Source: Pachypanchax playfairii
Taxonomy: Eukaryota > Chordata > Actinopteri > Cyprinodontiformes > Aplocheilidae
DNA length: 64,000 nucleotides
Assembly (NCBI GenBank): GCA_006937955.1
Contig: SSNP01000051.1
Coordinates: 2,528,555 to 2,592,554, forward strand
Direction of reading: 5' to 3'
Shown in pieces: positions 59,366 through 64,000 of this stretch; position 1 is the stretch's first letter, and each line of letters starts with the position of its first letter. The notes below the pieces were generated by a model, which saw nothing but the letters and a program-made list of their open reading frames with translations, was not told where the DNA came from and searched no databases. The translations under genes were made by a program, and so were the position numbers.

Positions 59366-59905
59366 CATCATACATTCACACTATTAGATTTTTTTTATCT
59401 TGCATAATCTCAGATTGCATTTATGCAGATGACATTTCAGTGAAATCCACGGATGTCTAAGATGTCCTAGGGTTTGTGGACGCTTTTTGTTGTTGTTGCT
59501 GATTACATTTATCACAACATTTTATAAATGACATGTACATTTTGGAGGAACTTTGAGTGCAGCTTTACAATGGCTTATATCTCACCTATCTGGCAGGAAT
59601 CAAGGTCATATCAATCTGTGACGTCAAACACTAAAGACCTGTGGAGTTCCTCAGGGCTCTGTTTTGGGTACACTCCTGTCAGTTAATATTTTAGGGAATT
59701 TAGCAACATCTCAGAACATATGTAAGCAGATAACACAACTTTATTTCCCCTTAAAGGACTGCAAATTTCCCAAATAGTGATATTTATGAGAGAAACAATG
59801 GTAAAGTCAGACCACAGATTAGCAATTCAGACTCGACTGTCTGGTGATGTAAGAGTTTTAGTCTAGATTTTGACCAATACATGTCTCTAAGCCGTTTCTC
59901 TACAC

Positions 59906-60118
59906 CAGGGGTGCCCAAAGTCAGGCCTCGAGGGCCACTATCCTGCATGTTTTAGATGTTTCCCTGCTTCAGCACACCTGATTCAAATGAACAAGTCGTT
60001 AACAGGCTTCTGCAGAACTTATTGAAATGCAGAGGATTTGAATCAGGTGTGTTGAAACAGGGAAACATCTAAAACATGCAGGATAGTGGCCCTCGAGGCC
60101 TGGAGTTGGACACCACTG
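59906..60118. mobile_element. hAT-type MITE with perfect 8 bp target duplication
   Basis: 213 bp flanked by ctctacac at 59898-59905 and 60119-60126. The left end caggggtgcccaaagtcagg and tcgagggccactatcctgca is mirrored by the right end tgcaggatagtggccctcga and gttggacaccactg. The two arms pair over most of the element. No coding capacity; it was mobilised by a hAT transposase elsewhere. Confidence 0.95.
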
Positions 60119-60189
60119 CTCTACACAGAAGATCTCAAATACATGAACTAGTTAATTACTCATGTTTTTATTTCCTTTTAATTCCACAT

Positions 60190-60692
60190 TACCACAAGTT
60201 CAGGACTATAAGATGCTACTTTTTTCTCTGTGGCTTAAACATGCAGCTAATTTATGGATTTTTAAAGGCTGATGAGCTTCAATGCCGCCTTATCACATCA
60301 AACCAATAAAACAGTTTGAATTAAATAAAACACACACTAAATTTTTCATTTTGCGCTTTGTCCAAATGTCCTCATCACGTAAGACACATGAAGAAATGCA
60401 TGTGGTGCAGTTTTCAGGTTAAAGACAATCGGTCTGGTTGTAGAAGAAGGAAATAGAGCTGCTGCATGTGAGCTTAGTGTTCAGGAAGATGAAGACAGCA
60501 ATCAATTTTTAACTTTTTACCCAGCCACGTTACAAGCACTGTTCAGATTTATGGGACACATTTGTGTTTGTTACAGGTAAATATTTAATCAAAAGTTTAA
60601 AAAATCTCATATTTCAACCTGCAAGTGCAACCTGTATATGTACAAATCTTTTTAAAGTCCACGGTGTGCTTAATAGTCCAGAAAGTACGGTA
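60190..60692. mobile_element. Non-autonomous DNA element of the ggactataag...cttatagtcc type
   Basis: Left end ttcaggactataagatgcta, then cttttttctctgtggcttaa. Right end ggtgtgcttaatagtccaga, then aagtacggta. The two ends are imperfect inverted repeats and resemble a common fish MITE whose ends read ccggactataagccgctac. The interior has no open frame of note. Superfamily not identified from the sequence. Confidence 0.65.
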
Positions 60693-61570
60693 TTGTAGAG
60701 CACATTTAACCTGTAACGACAGAAAACACCCTTAAATATAAGCATTTTCTCTACTTGGTTGATAGAACTCGTTTAATGTCTCGTTAAATATTTGTTGTCT
60801 GATGTTTTTGGTATAGTTTATCTTGTATAAGCCCAAAAATCTGCAGTCTGTTTCATACATGCTGCAGAAACGTTATATTCAATAAAAGAGTTGTTAGTTT
60901 CTTAGTCTTTTTTGAGTATTTATGCATTTTTTCTTACATTTATTTTACTGTGACGCACTATGCAGTTTCGCAAAATGTGCTGGTCTTACTGCACCAATAT
61001 ATTAAAATGCCAAGATGCTACTGGGTTCTTCTAATCAAATGCATGTCATCACAAAATAATGAGCTAGTGTGAACTGCTTTTATAAAAGCAGAGTTTCTGT
61101 TACTCTGCTGGCCTGAAGCAGAGAAAAAAACAAGAAGTCAGTTTCAAGAGCTGATGTAGCAAATGAAAGGAAAAACTCTAATACTGTTTTTAGAATTATT
61201 GGTTTATTTAAAGTTTATTTTCTTAGTTAAAAGGGGAAAAATCTTTTAAAGAATGTAAAATCGGAAATAAAAACTTTTAACTCTTTTATGTTTTTAAGTG
61301 TAACGGTGTATAAAGATGAGGAAGAGAAATGGAAGCGAATGGAATAAAACACAATGTTCTTTTTTAGCTCTAAGAGTCTCCTCAGAAGAGCAATGGAGAC
61401 TTTGATGTACATCCCTGCATGGGTGTGTTTATCAAAGACAGATGGATCTCTGTATTCAAATGTGTGTCTAAGTGAATCTGTGTGTACGTGCGCTTTTCCA
61501 GGCTCCTCGTAAGTAAGTGTCCCTGCTGCAAAAATAGCTTCTTCAGTGTTTTTGGAGGGTTAGGAGGTCC

Positions 61571-61680
61571 TTCGGTTTCAACAGACTTAATTATTCATCG
61601 AGTCCAACCCCACTGCTGTGACACAGTAGATTCACCCCGGTAGTCGGAAAATACAAACACGGGTTTGTTGGGAAACCGAA
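61571..61680. other. Short inverted repeat with about 80 bp loop
   Basis: ccttcggtttcaaca at 61571 faces ttgttgggaaaccgaagg ending near 61679; the 10 bp cores cttcggtttc/gaaaccgaag are exact. It might form a hairpin in DNA or RNA, or be the ends of a tiny decayed element. Confidence 0.4.
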
Positions 61681-64000
61681 GGTAAAAGGGAATGAATCAA
61701 ACAAACATGAGAGTCCCTGAGTCAAGCATCCAGCAAGCACTTTTTCTTCTTCCTCCTTTCATTCATATTTTTCATCCATAATTCAAATAGGGACATTCAG
61801 GTTTCTGCACTGATTTAGCATTTGCCTGCACTAAGAAGGCTTTTATGCAAAAACACACCTGTTTTATCAGCCTCGATCACATAAGTGTGGCTGCAGGATA
61901 TAAAGCATCCCCATCACTTCTGATTGAGATGTAAAAGAGCTCAAAGTGGCTGCTAAAATTAGATCCAGAAAATATCTGTAAAGATAAGAAACATCCTCTT
62001 TGTTCTTGGACTCAGAAACGAGGATGATTAATTAAAATTACCAGTACTTCACTGTCATGGTAGATTGAAACTAAACAAAGACTTTGTATGTTTCTTATTA
62101 AATCACATATTTCTATACGGGATCACCATGTGAAATCCATTTTAACCACATAATAATTAATAAAGCACAGATTTGTTTTCAGACAAGATCTGAAGATCAC
62201 AAATCATAATAATTATGTTGTAACAGCCCTCACGCTTTGATTCAAAGAACTTGTTGGCACAATATTTTTTTTTATTGAAAATAATTTCTAATATCCACTT
62301 TTAGCAGCATTACATTCTGAGTGTAGTTAATGGTTAAGGGGGAGTTTTGGATGTCGTTTATTGAGGTTTATAGCTCTGCAGTCTATCAGTCTGGTTGTGT
62401 TCGGGACTTTGACAGCACTCAGATTCTTTTTCAGATGTTCTGCTGTGGGATATTTGATGTTTTGGGGGAGTATTGACTCTTTGCATGACCCTGTTTTAGT
62501 CAACCTTTCAGACAGACGGACTCACGTTTGACTCTAGAAAATCTCCGTATACTGAGAAATTCACTCAATGTCTGTAAAATCATCAGCTGGTTTCATGTTT
62601 TCTCCAAATGAGTGAAACTTCCATGACCTTTAATACACTAACTGAAGCCTGTAGGGTCTGAGAAGAGGCTCTTGGTTGTTTAGTGTCCTTAAGCCTTCAA
62701 TAGTTGGACCTTGAGGTACTTTTTCTGCAATGTACTCCATTACAAATTCTGGTAGCTTTTTTAAATGTTCTTATTATACATTGATGGACTTCAAATTGGT
62801 TGGAAATGACCTTTAACCCCTCCTAGATCAATGTGCAGCAACAGTTACTTCTCTAAGGTTGAAGTTGAGATCTTTTCTCCTCTGCTTTATGTGAACACGC
62901 GACTGTAGGCTCCAGACCAGCAAACTGTTAAAACTCCTGCTTCTATACAGGTGTTAAGACTTGCACCTGATCAGTTGATCAATATGTTTGATCAGTAGGA
63001 TGTAGCTGCTACTTGTCTTCCTATTTTGTGTGAACACAGTCACAGTTTTCTGTACAATAATGTTTTTGTGTTGTAGTTCAGAGGCTGTTTTCCAATGCTT
63101 CAAGCATTTATATAATGATTCCTACATCTAATTTATTTTCCCTAATTCCATCTTCTGTATGTTTTTACCTACTTGGGGTAAAATAGCGAGTATTATTACT
63201 GTAAATGAATCAAATTAAAAACACAACAACAACCTGTTTCCACTCTGCACTAATCCCTAACTCGGCCTCGTAAAATAATTACAGTTCTGATTGCTTCCTC
63301 GCTCTTTGCAGAAATTGGTAAACACAACAACAATGTGCCGTGAAGTGACAGCGCCCGATCACAACATATTAAAACCCTGGCTGCACCACATCGCTGTGAC
63401 CCGCTTTCTGCTTTGGGTCAGTAATAACATCTTGGATACGCTCTTGCTGACTAATAGATGCTGGATCTCTTTGCCAAGATGACTGAGAGCTGTGCTGGAT
63501 TGATGGCGTGCCAGTGGGACTAATAATCTGTCCTCTCAGTCTGAATCACCGTCCGTCGTCTTTGTCTCTCTTTTTCTTTTAATTACGCCGTGATAAATGT
63601 GTTCGTCGATAATGTCGAAGATTCAAATGCCGGATCATTCGGTTAGCTCAGTTTTGCTAAGAGCGACCTTGATCTCCAACCTGGATGAGGCAGGATTTGT
63701 GACAACAAGAAAGAAAAATGAATGGACAAGAAAAAGAGTTGGAAATCATTTTAACAAGTTGTACTTCAGCAGGTCGATGAGTTAAAGTGAAGAAAAAGGA
63801 AAGAACAATGTCTTAGAACACAAATACACACATCTGTTTTAAATACTGCAGATGTGTAAGAAGGAGAATTCTTTGGTGCTACATCCTGAAAACATCATTT
63901 AATTGAGCTAATGCAGATTAGCATCGAGTTAAGATCTGGAACATGATAATACTGTACCATCTGCCTAGAAATGTTGTGACGTCTTACTTCTGCATTTAAT

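Larger units (their letters stand above)
39277..64000 (-). other. gabrg3: Presumed 5' long intron of gabrg3, incomplete
   Basis: The exon at 39276 begins at an acceptor, so sequence above it is intron until the next exon. I looked for the expected 68 bp exon (YVNSIGP-type motif) on the minus strand and did not find it, so the remaining exons probably lie outside the window. The stretch is rich in transposon copies listed separately. Between them, 44600-47400, 48300-50000, 52000-53400, 55550-59200 and 60700-64000 show AT-rich sequence with no supported gene. Confidence 0.6.

Noticed and set aside
63265..63620. Possible first exon or conserved element near the right edge
   Set aside because: Frames of about 60 codons without recognisable content; no receptor N-terminal motif could be read on the minus strand.

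Overview
The window is a piece of a vertebrate nuclear genome, almost certainly a teleost fish. It has interrupted genes with GT-AG introns, long AT-rich noncoding stretches, and interspersed repeats of kinds typical of fish: Tc1-like transposons, hAT MITEs, TTAA-flanked elements and RTE/Rex3-like LINE tails. No bacterial, phage or organellar gene organisation is visible.

One host gene dominates. Seven coding exons on the minus strand between 8860 and 39276 join in frame into the C-terminal 358 codons of a GABA-A receptor gamma subunit, best matched from memory to gamma-3 (gabrg3). They cover most of the extracellular ligand-binding domain, the Cys-loop, M1 to M4, and a Cys-rich M3-M4 loop ending at a TAA stop. 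The first exons (signal peptide and N-terminal part of the extracellular domain) were not found and probably lie beyond 64000. The exon that is normally 221 bp is split in two here by a 431 bp intron.

Layout: 1-8859 is downstream flank with LINE-like tails. 8860-11405 holds the last two coding exons, and the intron between them carries a 22-unit, 32 bp minisatellite. 11406-25442 is a large intron with a 2.3 kb TTAA-flanked fold-back element that contains a nested MITE, and a further TTAA-flanked element. 25443-39276 holds the other five exons; one of these introns contains a 600 bp hAT deletion derivative with a perfect 8 bp target duplication. 39277-64000 is interpreted as the start of a long upstream intron. 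It holds a complete Tc1-like transposon with an uninterrupted 340-codon transposase, a decayed Tc1 copy, two related TTAA-flanked elements with protein-coding remnants, two hAT MITEs, and other repeats.

The receptor gene is an ordinary neuronal gene. I found no convincing new multigene system. The items most worth a second look are the split exon, the gamma-1-like residues at benzodiazepine-site positions, the higher-order minisatellite, and the family of TTAA-flanked elements that carry a host-like or captured N-terminal coding segment.
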